A DNA stretch of 6,657 nucleotides from Symbiobacteriaceae bacterium (GCA_009779515.1 WREE01000109.1:1-6657); one strand, 5' to 3'. Shown: positions 1 through 5,458, numbered from the stretch's first letter. Notes: generated from the sequence alone by a model not told the origin. Numbers and translations are program-made.

Positions 1-714
1 GCGGCGGAAGGCTTCTTAGCTGCAGGTGCCGAAGGAGTCGTCATTAACGACAGCCATGGCGGTATGCGCAACATTCTTATCGAAGAGTTAAACCCGGAAA
101 TTGAGCTGATTACCGGCTCCCCCAAACCTTTTTCCATGATGGAAGGAGTAGGTACCGAAGGGGTGGGCACCGAATTTGGAGCAGTGGCCTTTGTGGGCTA
201 TCATGCCAAAAATGGTGTGGTTGGCATTTTAAGCCACACCATGATGGGTGGCTCGATTAACGCAGTCATCGTCAACGGTCGCGAGTTAGGTGAAGGTGGC
301 ATCAACGCCGCCATTGCTGCCGAATTTGGTTTGCCAGTTATCTTTGTCGCCGGAGACCAATCGGCTTGCGATGAAGCAGCCCAGGATTACAAGCCCCTCA
401 TTACCGTGGCAACTAAAAAGGCTATCACCCGTTATTCTGCCCGCTCTCTGACCCCCCAAAAGTCCCAGAAGCTGATTCGTGCCGGAGCGGAACAAGCCTA
501 CAAAGCTTTTAGCGCCAACCCCAATAGTGCCAAGCCGTTCCTCCAGGCACACCCCTGCGTTATCGAACTCCGTTTCCATAACAGTGGTTTTTGTGACGCC
601 GCTTCCCGGGTGCCAGGCGCTATACGTTTAGATGGGGTAACCCTCCGCTACGAAGCAGCAGACTTCATGCAGGGCTATAAAGGGCTCCGCGCCATGATGA
701 GTATGTCCTCGTAA
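1..714 (+). CDS. M55 family D-aminopeptidase (DppA-like), 5'-truncated by window edge
   Basis: The reading frame is open from base 1, so the gene begins upstream; 237 residues are visible. By comparison with B. subtilis DppA, about 40 N-terminal residues are missing, including the first Asp-x-Glu metal ligands. Family signatures are clear. NDSHGGMRN (visible residues 16-24) carries a zinc-ligand His at 19. VGYHAK carries His68, SHT has His79 (the catalytic-type His), and GELGEGGINAA-like sequence carries Glu98. The family is a zinc peptidase that self-assembles into a decamer and releases N-terminal D-amino acids from short peptides such as D-Ala-D-Ala, in the cytoplasm. An oddity is the tandem five-residue repeat GVGTE-GVGTE (bases 145-174) between the His19 and His68 motifs, which lengthens this loop. 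The gene is followed by an M42 peptidase gene 44 bp downstream on the same strand, which suggests a shared role in peptide turnover. The family assignment is firm; the exact substrate is inferred. Confidence 0.93.
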   Translation, partial: AAEGFLAAGAEGVVINDSHGGMRNILIEELNPEIELITGSPKPFSMMEGVGTEGVGTEFGAVAFVGYHAKNGVVGILSHTMMGGSINAVIVNGRELGEGGINAAIAAEFGLPVIFVAGDQSACDEAAQDYKPLITVATKKAITRYSARSLTPQKSQKLIRAGAEQAYKAFSANPNSAKPFLQAHPCVIELRFHNSGFCDAASRVPGAIRLDGVTLRYEAADFMQGYKGLRAMMSMSS

Positions 715-758
715 GGTTATAAACCTCAGGTAAGCCTTGGTCGCAAGAAGGAGGCAAA

Positions 759-1823
759 ATGAAAGAGCTATTAAGACAGCTTATGGCTATTCCTGCTGCC
801 TGCGGTAGGGAGCAGGAAATTATTCGATTTTTATATAACCGCATGAAGGAGCAGGTAGATGAGTGCTATGTGGACGGCATCGGTAACCTTATCCTCCGCC
901 AAAAAGGCAAGCTACCGGGACCGGTATTGTACCTCTCTGCCCATACCGATGAAGTCGGTTTAATCGTTAAAAAGATAGAAAAAAGCGGACTGCTCCGCTT
1001 CGAAAAATTGGGAGGCAACGACGACCGCAACCTCCTCTTGGCTCAGGTTTGGGTCAATACCGAAAGTGGACAATTGCCGGGGATTATCGGGGGATTATCA
1101 GCCCATATGCGGCAGTTTGATCGCGGTGACCTGGTGCGTCAAACCAAGGATCTCTATATCGATATCGGGGCTAAAGACGAGGAAAGCGCTCTCAAGATGG
1201 GCGTCCAGCCTGGAGATACAGTAACTTGGGCTAGTGAGTTCAAGGAGTTCGGCGATAACCGCGCCATGGGACATGCCTTTGACGATCGTGCCGGTTGTGC
1301 GATTTTAGTTAAAGCTTTAGAAGAACTCGACTTCGCTAAAGTGTCCGGAGAGGTATATGGCGTCTTCTCGGTACAGGAAGAGCTGGGAATTCGCGGTGCG
1401 CGCGTGGCTTCCCACCAAATACACGCCGATGTCGCCATCGCTCTGGATGCCACGGTCGTCAGCGATACCCCCGAGAGAGTTTTAGATAACGCCCTGGTTT
1501 TAGGCAACGGTCCAGCTATTAAGGTATTGGATAATCGCCTTATCTCTAGCCTGGAAGTAGTCAAGGGGCTGCGCCGGGTGGCTAAGGAAAATAATATACC
1601 CCATCAGTATGAAATCTTTTCGGGCATAGGCACAGATGCTGGGGAAATGCACCTCTCCCACGCCGGCGTACCTACCGGGGTTATCTCCATCCCCTCCCGC
1701 TACTCCCACTCCCCCTACGAAGTTATCGACCTTGGTGATTTGCACTACGCCAAAGATTTACTGGTAGCTTTCATTTATAGTATGAAGAATAAAGACGAAT
1801 TTAGCTTTTTGAAGCATAGTTAG
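759..1823 (+). CDS. M42 family metallopeptidase (FrvX / glutamyl aminopeptidase type)
   Basis: This 354-residue protein has the usual length of M42 aminopeptidases, cytoplasmic di-metal enzymes that assemble into tetrahedral dodecamers and trim N-terminal residues from peptides. The metal and catalytic motifs occur in family order: AHTDEVG (His62 ligand, Asp64), HAFDDRAGC (Asp175 bridging ligand), SVQEELGIRGAR (Glu207 general base, Glu208 ligand), ALDATVVSD (Asp230 ligand) and RYSHSP (His317 ligand). An insert between about residues 80 and 165 corresponds to the small PDZ/beta-barrel-like domain that mediates oligomerisation in this family. The start is supported by AAGGAGG at 748-754, four bases before the ATG. 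The gene follows the M55 peptidase gene by 44 bp without a visible terminator, so the two are probably co-transcribed. Substrate preference (Glu/Asp, Leu or Lys) cannot be read from the sequence; older annotations of such genes as endoglucanases are misleading. Confidence 0.95.
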   Translation: MKELLRQLMAIPAACGREQEIIRFLYNRMKEQVDECYVDGIGNLILRQKGKLPGPVLYLSAHTDEVGLIVKKIEKSGLLRFEKLGGNDDRNLLLAQVWVNTESGQLPGIIGGLSAHMRQFDRGDLVRQTKDLYIDIGAKDEESALKMGVQPGDTVTWASEFKEFGDNRAMGHAFDDRAGCAILVKALEELDFAKVSGEVYGVFSVQEELGIRGARVASHQIHADVAIALDATVVSDTPERVLDNALVLGNGPAIKVLDNRLISSLEVVKGLRRVAKENNIPHQYEIFSGIGTDAGEMHLSHAGVPTGVISIPSRYSHSPYEVIDLGDLHYAKDLLVAFIYSMKNKDEFSFLKHS

Positions 1824-1898
1824 GGTTTGCGCTAGGGCAAGGAAACTACTGCTTCAAACTCCGGCAAGGTTCGTGCCAACGAAAAAGAAACTAGCCAA

Positions 1899-1950
1899 GG
1901 AGCTGTCTCAATAAGGATATCACGTATCCTTGATGGGACAGCTCTTTACC
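1899..1950. repeat. Long imperfect hairpin at the IS left end
   Basis: Bases 1899-1918 pair with 1926-1945 around a short loop containing TCACGT. Nineteen of twenty positions pair if G-U is allowed. The outer arm is the IS terminal repeat itself, so the transposon end is embedded in a stem-loop. It lies about 75 bp past the M42 gene stop and may act as its transcription terminator, although only a short T run (TTT) follows. A close relative of the same hairpin occurs at 5459-5509. Confidence 0.7.
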
Positions 1951-1993
1951 CATGTATCTTTGGCATTTACTCAGGAGAACAGTTTCCAAAAAG

Positions 1994-2014
1994 AAAAAAA
2001 GCCCGAATAAGGGC
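1994..2014 (-). terminator. Probable intrinsic terminator of the deleted transposase gene
   Basis: Read on the minus strand, GCCC-TTATTC-GGGC (2014-2001) is followed immediately by seven T residues (2000-1994) and then CTTTTT. The stem is only four G-C pairs, so it is short, but the T run is long and the position fits the 3' end of the original transposase transcript just inside the left terminal repeat. Confidence 0.5.
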
Positions 2015-2065
2015 ATAACAGCCTCTACCATAGACAAACTCGATGCCCCGGTTCATCCGCTTCTT

Positions 2066-2279
2066 CTAGACAAAGGTATACCGATACCGACCCGCAAAAG
2101 ATTCCACCTTTGTTCCGTCCACGAAAACACTTTGCAGCGATAACTCTCCTGATTCTGCCAAGAGATCCACTTGTTGTTCAAAAAGGTGATCCATCGCTTC
2201 TGGCAAATAGCGGCTTCGGAAACGGGCCCTCGTCCACTCGTGTATAATCCGTACTGGTCATATGATTGGGTAGTTGCAT
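2066..2279 (-). pseudogene. Transposase remnant, IS1182 family
   Basis: Reading the minus strand from about 2233 to 2069 gives one frame with RARFRSRYLPEAMDHLFEQQ, then VDLLAESGELSLQ and SVFVDGTKVESFAGRYRYTFV. This matches the family pattern ARFRSR...LF..LV..L...GEL....FIDGTKIEANANRYTFVWKK, which includes a conserved catalytic-core Asp in FVDGTK. In this copy the Trp expected after YTFV is a TAG stop (2066-2068). Upstream, the frame runs into a stop at about 2258. A likely original start codon (ATG at 2277-2279, reading MQLPNHMTSTDYTR) is in a different frame, so the N-terminal third is deleted around 2233-2270. The C-terminal half is also absent. No functional transposase can be made. Confidence 0.72.
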
Positions 2280-2301
2280 ATTCGAATCATACCACAAAAA
2301 C

Positions 2302-2325
2302 CGGACTCTTTCGAGTCCGATTTTT
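2302..2325. terminator. Perfect hairpin with T/A tracts inside the IS right end
   Basis: CGGACTC (2302-2308) and GAGTCCG (2313-2319) form a perfect 7-bp stem with a TTTC loop. TTTTT follows on the plus strand (2321-2325) and AAAAA precedes it (2296-2300), so it can terminate in both directions. It sits between the right terminal repeat and the putative transposase start. This is where insertion sequences often carry a hairpin that blocks transcription from neighbouring genes into the transposase. Confidence 0.7.
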
Positions 2326-2360
2326 ATGGTTTAGGACTTCCCTTATTGAGACAGCCCCTT

Positions 2361-2390
2361 ATGGGTTTCTACCCATTAAGTTTCTACCCA
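2361..2390. repeat. Short tandem repeat and palindrome beside the IS right end
   Basis: GTTTCTACCCA occurs twice with a 15-base period (2365-2375 and 2380-2390). The first copy is part of a small palindrome, ATGGGT-TTCT-ACCCAT (2361-2376). It directly abuts the IS right terminus and lies 40 bp past the stop of the leftward peptidase gene. It has no T run and its function is unknown. Confidence 0.45.
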
Positions 2391-2430
2391 ACAGAGAAAA
2401 TAAAACTACGACCTTACTCATGGTATTCTA

Positions 2431-3114
2431 CTATAATCGTCTCCTACGTGTTTCGTATACCCAATCCTCCCTGAGATCAGTAATTTCGGATTCATACTCA
2501 TCAGCGATCATACTGATAATAGCGGGATATGTTCTATTCAAGTAGGGAGCAAACATGATAACAATTTGCTGATCATACTCTGTCGGATGAAGATTTGGAA
2601 ATCTAGCCAAATATGTCATCTTTTTTTGTGCAGACTCATCTGACAGACCGAAAACTTCCATCAATAGTTGCTTGGTAACCCAGTATCCTCTGTTTTTTAG
2701 CTCATTAATGATAGCGTTTGGTGCTCTAATCTGTGCAGCATAGAAGTGAGCTACAATTTCCTCCCATGCTCCATGTTTCTTGTGTTTACAAACAGCATGC
2801 CCTATCTCATGAAATAACGTGTGATCTTTTCGAGGCCGGTATTTGAGCTCGTCATAAAAAATCAGTTTTATCCCCGGGCGTAGCCCATCAACACAAAAGC
2901 CTTCTTCAATATATTCTTGGAATCTACTGTCCAGAGGTTGACCAGCGACTTTAGCTAGTTGCTCATATTGCTGATAGGACAAAATATGCAAACCTGGTCT
3001 ATGATACTCCAAGGGATCAATCGGAAACGTGCTATATCCCTGTTCTAATAGATCACCATAAGCTAAAACAGTTATCGCATGCCAGTCTATTTCTATATTA
3101 AGGTTTTTTTCCAC
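2431..3114 (-). CDS. ImmA/IrrE-family metallo-endopeptidase
   Basis: The 227-residue product (from the GTG chosen here) carries the gluzincin motif HEIGH at residues 102-106, followed about a dozen residues later by WEEIVAHFYAAQIRAP, the family's Glu-xx-A-x-x-F-A segment that supplies the third metal ligand. Such peptidases cleave a partner XRE repressor on a signal such as DNA damage, as ImmA does to ImmR in ICEBs1. Residues beyond about 150 have no motif I recognise; the tail ends in an Arg-rich stretch. The gene lies directly behind an XRE repressor gene and overlaps it. An upstream ATG at 3135 has no ribosome binding site. GTG at 3114 is preceded by AGGAGG with a 9-base spacer, so I prefer it; the overlap with the repressor gene is then 17 bp and implies translational coupling. 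The family assignment is firm; the actual cleavage target is inferred from context. Confidence 0.9.
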   Translation of the reverse strand: MEKNLNIEIDWHAITVLAYGDLLEQGYSTFPIDPLEYHRPGLHILSYQQYEQLAKVAGQPLDSRFQEYIEEGFCVDGLRPGIKLIFYDELKYRPRKDHTLFHEIGHAVCKHKKHGAWEEIVAHFYAAQIRAPNAIINELKNRGYWVTKQLLMEVFGLSDESAQKKMTYLARFPNLHPTEYDQQIVIMFAPYLNRTYPAIISMIADEYESEITDLREDWVYETRRRRL

Positions 3115-3454
3115 GAGTCTTAGCCTCCTCATCAAGAAGCAAAAGGACAGAGTCTATGGTTTGGTCTATCATGTGATAGATAGCTTCACGTGTCTCCTTA
3201 GGAAGATCATCTGTCTTTCGAGCAAGAATAACGAATTCCGGTGGTACCCCACTTTCTTTGTCAAGATCAAAAAGTTCGCTGATCGTTATACCAAATAACC
3301 AAGCCAGCTTGCTTAAAATTATCTCATCCTTCGGAAATCTTCCAGATTCATAAAAACCATATACGCGTTCAGACACACCAATAGCTTGCGCAACTTCCTT
3401 TTGCGTAAGCGAACTTTTTTCACGTAGTCTCCTGAGATTTCCTCCAAGACTCAT
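3098..3454 (-). CDS. XRE-family transcriptional repressor (ImmR-like)
   Basis: This is a 118-residue DNA-binding protein with an N-terminal HTH_3 domain at about residues 5-60. The helix-turn-helix core TQKEVAQAIGVSERVYGFYE spans residues 17-36 and is followed by the typical L-A-x-x-F-G-I-T-I-S-E-L-F-D-L end of the domain. The C-terminal part (about 70-110) looks helical and may dimerise or be the protease-sensitive region, by analogy with ImmR. The start ATG has GGAGG nine bases upstream; another ATG at 3458 is out of frame. The gene is first in a leftward operon with the ImmA-like peptidase. Its own promoter overlaps sequence shared with the divergent rightward promoter, so it probably represses both itself and the rightward operon. 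Confidence 0.92.
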   Translation of the reverse strand: MSLGGNLRRLREKSSLTQKEVAQAIGVSERVYGFYESGRFPKDEIILSKLAWLFGITISELFDLDKESGVPPEFVILARKTDDLPKETREAIYHMIDQTIDSVLLLLDEEAKTRGKKP

Positions 3455-3473
3455 TCATATTCACCTCCACCTT

Positions 3474-3501
3474 AGTATACCATATTGTTCTTAAAAAACA
3501 A
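3474..3501 (-). promoter_or_regulatory. Promoter of the XRE-ImmA operon
   Basis: On the minus strand, TTGTTT (3501-3496) and TATACT (3479-3474) are separated by 16 bases. They match sigma-A -35 and -10 boxes, the -10 box well and the -35 box partly. Transcription would start about 7 bases before the GGAGG ribosome binding site, giving a very short leader. Confidence 0.65.
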
Positions 3502-3542
3502 GCTGAAGAATAAAATTTTCGTAATCCTCTTGACAAAGAACA
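3486..3542. promoter_or_regulatory. Candidate repressor operator pair between divergent promoters
   Basis: TGTTCTT (3486-3492) and its exact complement AAGAACA (3536-3542) lie inside the -35/-10 spacers of the leftward and rightward promoters respectively. Each is followed outward by the element AGTATA or its complement (3474-3479 and 3546-3551), so the two half-sets are roughly mirror images, although the internal gap differs (6 versus 3 bases). This placement is what is expected for sites bound by the adjacent XRE repressor to shut off both promoters. The assignment is inferred from symmetry alone. Confidence 0.5.
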
Positions 3543-3558
3543 TACTATACTTTAATAT
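3530..3558 (+). promoter_or_regulatory. Near-consensus sigma-A promoter of the rightward operon
   Basis: TTGACA (3530-3535), a 17-base spacer and TAATAT (3553-3558) make an almost perfect vegetative promoter firing towards the DUF4417 gene. Transcription should start near 3565, giving a leader of roughly 110 bases before the TTG start codon. A promoter this strong in front of accessory genes normally needs tight repression, consistent with the divergent XRE gene. Confidence 0.82.
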
Positions 3559-3677
3559 AGGCTCAGCGGAACATTATGCACCGAAGCGACTATAAAGGGG
3601 AGTGATACAGCATAGGAGACGATCATTTCTTAAAGCAAGCGACGAACTTTTTCCACCTTTACGAACCTGCCTGCATA

Positions 3678-4358
3678 TTGCTGGAAGAGGAACAATGTCT
3701 GCTTTATAGACATCATGTTATCCGTACTAATCAAATCGCCATGCCTACTATTAGAAAACAGGCAGTTAACCTAGAGAACCTATCATACATAGGCTTCCAA
3801 AACACTCGTTTTACCGATTACAATGACGCGAAGAGCAAAACAGTAGGGTTCTTTTTAAACGACCCACGTCTCGAAAATGTGCGTAATCGACCCTGGAAGT
3901 ACATCGAAAAGCTTCGCCAGTACAAACAGACACTCTCACTTGACTTAAGCTGCTATACCGACATGTTGTTGGACGATCAGCTGTTAAATGTTTTTATAAG
4001 TAGATTGATTGGAGCATTTTGGCAGTTATGTGGTTTAGTGGTAATCCCTACTGTTGTTTGGAGTGATGAGGGAAGTTTTCGCTTTTGCTTTCTCGGTCTG
4101 GAGCTTCACAGTATAGTCGCTGTTTCCACTATCGGTACTAGGAGGTACAAGGAACAGTTTATGAGCGGATTCATCAGAATGTGCAAGGAGATTGAACCTG
4201 AAGCAGTCATCTGCTATTGTGCCCCTTATCAGGAGATGTATAGCTACGCAACGATTGTTTCTGTAGATTATGAGGGTAAGCTTGCTAAGACTCTAGCTGC
4301 AAAAAGACCATCAGCAGGGCAATTAACGCTTTTTCAAAATCATGATAAGGAGATGTAA
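3678..4358 (+). CDS. DUF4417 domain-containing protein
   Basis: From the TTG start the product is 226 residues. It matches the DUF4417 pattern known from Firmicutes genomes and their phages or plasmids: RPWKYIEKLRQYK (71-83), SLDLSCYTDM (87-96), a segment with FWQLCGLVVIPTVVWSDEGS (114-133) continuing to FRFCFLG, VAVSTIG (147-153), and PEAVICYCAPYQEM (174-187). No biochemical function is established for the family. The start is uncertain. TTG 3678 has no ribosome binding site, and the same frame stays open back to 3606, just after an in-frame TGA at 3603-3605. Upstream of that TGA is an in-frame ATG (3576). The gene heads a three-gene operon behind a strong promoter; its stop TAA (4356-4358) lies two bases before the next ATG, and AAGGAG inside its last codons serves the next gene. 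Family call fairly sure, function unknown. Confidence 0.82.
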   Translation: MLEEEQCLLYRHHVIRTNQIAMPTIRKQAVNLENLSYIGFQNTRFTDYNDAKSKTVGFFLNDPRLENVRNRPWKYIEKLRQYKQTLSLDLSCYTDMLLDDQLLNVFISRLIGAFWQLCGLVVIPTVVWSDEGSFRFCFLGLELHSIVAVSTIGTRRYKEQFMSGFIRMCKEIEPEAVICYCAPYQEMYSYATIVSVDYEGKLAKTLAAKRPSAGQLTLFQNHDKEM

Positions 4359-4360
4359 AT

Positions 4361-4738
4361 ATGGGGGGAAGAGGGTCTGCAAGCGGTGTATCTGACAAGG
4401 GAAGATTGTATGGTACAGAATTTGAAACTCTTCTTAGCATCGACAATATTAAGTTTTTAAGGCATTTGACCACTACAGCTGCTACTATACCACTTGAGAC
4501 AATGTCTGCAGGCAGAAACCGTGTTTATGTACTAGTCAATGAAGCGGGAACCTTGAAATCGATTGTTTTTTATGATAGTGGTGGAAGAAAAAAACGCCAG
4601 ATTGATTTAGCACACACGCATGGTGGTCAGCGACCTCATGTTCATATTGGTTATGAACACTCTCCTGATATTGTAAAACTTACTAAAAAGGATCGCGCCT
4701 ATGTTGATAAAACAAGAAGATTATGGATTCTACGATGA
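4361..4738 (+). CDS. Small MGGRGS-start, histidine-rich protein; phage- or toxin-associated type
   Basis: This is a 125-residue protein beginning MGGRGSASG, an N-terminus I associate with small Firmicutes phage or mobile-element proteins that also occurs as a C-terminal domain of phage minor head (morphogenesis) proteins. After YGTEFETLLSIDNIKFL (18-34) and PLETMSAGRNRVYVLVN (44-60), the C-terminal half holds KRQIDLAHTHGGQRPHVHIG (78-97), with His85, 87, 93, 95 and 100 closely spaced, and ends in KDRAYVDKTRRLW. The His cluster could bind metal or form a nuclease-like active site, resembling domains in polymorphic toxins; this is inference. The start is well supported by AAGGAG (4347-4352) with an 8-base spacer. 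The stop overlaps the next gene's start as ATGA if that gene begins at 4735. Function unknown. Confidence 0.75.
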   Translation: MGGRGSASGVSDKGRLYGTEFETLLSIDNIKFLRHLTTTAATIPLETMSAGRNRVYVLVNEAGTLKSIVFYDSGGRKKRQIDLAHTHGGQRPHVHIGYEHSPDIVKLTKKDRAYVDKTRRLWILR

Positions 4739-5040
4739 ACAAAAAATACTACTGGGTTACCTGTACGCTTGAAGAGCTGAGAGATCTTCTTCAGCTCGGG
4801 CAGGCTATCTTCTTTCATTTTAACGGCAACGATTATTTTGTTGAGCGAAGTCGAGGTGGATACTATCTTATCCAAGACCCCCAAATCGACTCTGAGGGCA
4901 GTTCCAGTACAGTAATCCCCTATACTGATTATCCAGGAAACATGGAAGCTAATACACCTGATGCTTTCCTGGCGTTACCCTTTCTAGAAGGTAGGTCAAT
5001 TATTGAGTGCTTTAGCAAAATAAAATTTTTTGATGTGTAG
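4735..5040 (+). CDS. Small protein of unknown function, third gene of the operon
   Basis: About 101 residues, acidic and rich in aromatic residues, with no signal peptide or membrane segment. The layout is W-V-T-C-T-LEELRDLLQLGQAIFF, a YFVERSRGGYYLIQDP segment, then DYPGN....TPDAFLALPFLEGRSIIECFSKIKFF. The C-terminal TPDxFLxLPFLxGxSIxExFxxIxFFD pattern looks like a compact globular domain conserved in similar operons, as far as I remember; no function is assigned. It directly follows the MGGRGS-type gene, overlapping it by ATGA (4735-4738), which points to translational coupling. A second ATG at 4723 is also in frame and would add four residues (MDST) with a 16-base overlap; neither has a good ribosome binding site. 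Acidic charge and tight coupling to a basic, possibly toxin-like partner would suit an immunity protein or chaperone; this is speculation. Confidence 0.72.
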   Translation: MNKKYYWVTCTLEELRDLLQLGQAIFFHFNGNDYFVERSRGGYYLIQDPQIDSEGSSSTVIPYTDYPGNMEANTPDAFLALPFLEGRSIIECFSKIKFFDV

Positions 5041-5078
5041 ATGGTCAAGGAAAAGTTACTATTCACATGCAGTCCCTT

Positions 5079-5205
5079 GTAGCGGCGGCACTGCCGCCAC
5101 CGTAACCTGGAACTAAGAGTCAACATGACAACAGATAAGGCTTCTTGTTGAGGTGACAATTTACCGCCACTGTATGCCGGAGCATGGCGGCAGTGCCGCC
5201 GCTAC
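5079..5205. repeat. GC-rich palindromic repeat unit with perfect 21-bp inverted arms
   Basis: A 21-base arm at 5079-5099, starting GTAGCGGCGGCACTG, recurs as an exact reverse complement at 5185-5205. Each arm contains a smaller palindrome, GGCGGCA-C-TGCCGCC. A 9-base direct repeat ACCGCCACT (5163-5171 and 5209-5217) surrounds the right arm. The block is much more GC-rich than the genes just before it. It occupies the 5041-5381 gap between the accessory operon and tRNA-Gly, in which I see no credible gene. Candidates are a REP/MITE-type small mobile repeat, or a large hairpin that terminates the rightward operon, although no T run follows. Confidence 0.75.
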
Positions 5206-5338
5206 GTAACCGCCACTCGGTACCCTCAATGAGACTTGGTGATAGCGTTTCAAACCTCCCCCGTTGTTCGGCTGGGGTGTGAAGAGTAACAAGGAAAATA
5301 TGTTGATTATGTTGATCGCTCTGCCATGAAACAAAAAG

Positions 5339-5366
5339 ATGACATTTTTATCTTTTTTGTTATATT
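5339..5366 (+). promoter_or_regulatory. Promoter of tRNA-Gly
   Basis: ATGACA (5339-5344), a 16-base T-rich spacer and TATATT (5361-5366) fit sigma-A -35 and -10 boxes. The start of transcription would fall near 5373, about nine bases before the mature tRNA 5' end. The -35 region also overlaps a small A/T hairpin (AAAAAGAT / ATCTTTTT). Confidence 0.6.
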
Positions 5367-5381
5367 ACTGCCATGACGAAT

Positions 5382-5456
5382 GCGGAAGTAGTTCAACGGT
5401 AGAGCGTCAGCTTCCCAAGCTGAATGTTGCGGGTTCGAATCCCGTCTTCCGCTCCA
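5382..5456 (+). tRNA. tRNA-Gly (anticodon CCC)
   Basis: A complete cloverleaf is visible: acceptor GCGGAAG / CTTCCGC, D-stem GTTC / GAGC, anticodon stem TCAGC / GCTGA with loop TTCCCAA, and T-arm GCGGG-TTCGAAT-CCCGT. The anticodon CCC (5414-5416) reads GGG codons. The discriminator T is followed by an encoded CCA (5454-5456). It is a single tRNA with its own promoter, and its transcript runs straight into the long hairpin at 5459-5509. Confidence 0.96.
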
Positions 5457-5458
5457 GC

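Larger units (their letters stand above)
1897..2360 (-). mobile_element. Internally deleted IS1182-family element (MITE-like remnant)
   Basis: The segment is bounded by 20-bp terminal inverted repeats that match at 19 positions: AAGGAGCTGTCTCAATAAGG at 1897-1916 and its complement at 2341-2360. This end sequence is of the type seen on Firmicutes IS1182-family elements. Inside, the minus strand keeps a recognisable piece of the family's transposase (see pseudogene). At roughly 460 bp instead of about 1.5-1.8 kb, the element has lost most of its transposase and could only move if supplied in trans. I see no convincing target-site duplication at the outer edges. It lies between the M42 peptidase gene and the AT-rich island that starts at about 2361, so it may mark the island's left border. 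The family call rests on remembered motifs, not a database search. Confidence 0.75.

Noticed and set aside
1154..1745. Minus-strand open frames inside the M42 peptidase gene
   Set aside because: They are shadows of a gene with complete catalytic motifs on the plus strand.
1952..2545. Plus-strand open frames across the IS remnant and the 3' end of the peptidase gene
   Set aside because: The meaningful translation is on the minus strand (transposase motifs FVDGTK, ARFRSR; ImmA-type C-terminus); the plus frames show no family features and lack good ribosome binding sites.
3603..3605. TGA ahead of the DUF4417 gene as a selenocysteine codon
   Set aside because: There is no convincing bacterial SECIS hairpin directly after it, and DUF4417 proteins are not known selenoproteins; a nonsense change or a different start is simpler.
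2436..3623. 11-bp inverted repeat (ATCGTCTCCTA at 2436-2446 and its complement at 3613-3623) flanking the XRE-ImmA pair
   Set aside because: Matches of this length are expected several times by chance in a window this size, and one copy is within coding sequence; no other sign of a cassette boundary.
4929..5159. Minus-strand open frame over the end of the third operon gene and the GC-rich repeat
   Set aside because: It is an antisense shadow; composition follows the repeat and there is no ribosome binding site.
5431..5456. tRNA-Gly 3' end as an attachment site for the island
   Set aside because: I looked for a copy of the tRNA 3' end near the left border (about 2270-2430) and found only an 8-base TTCGAATC match at 2281, too short to call an att repeat; no integrase gene is visible.
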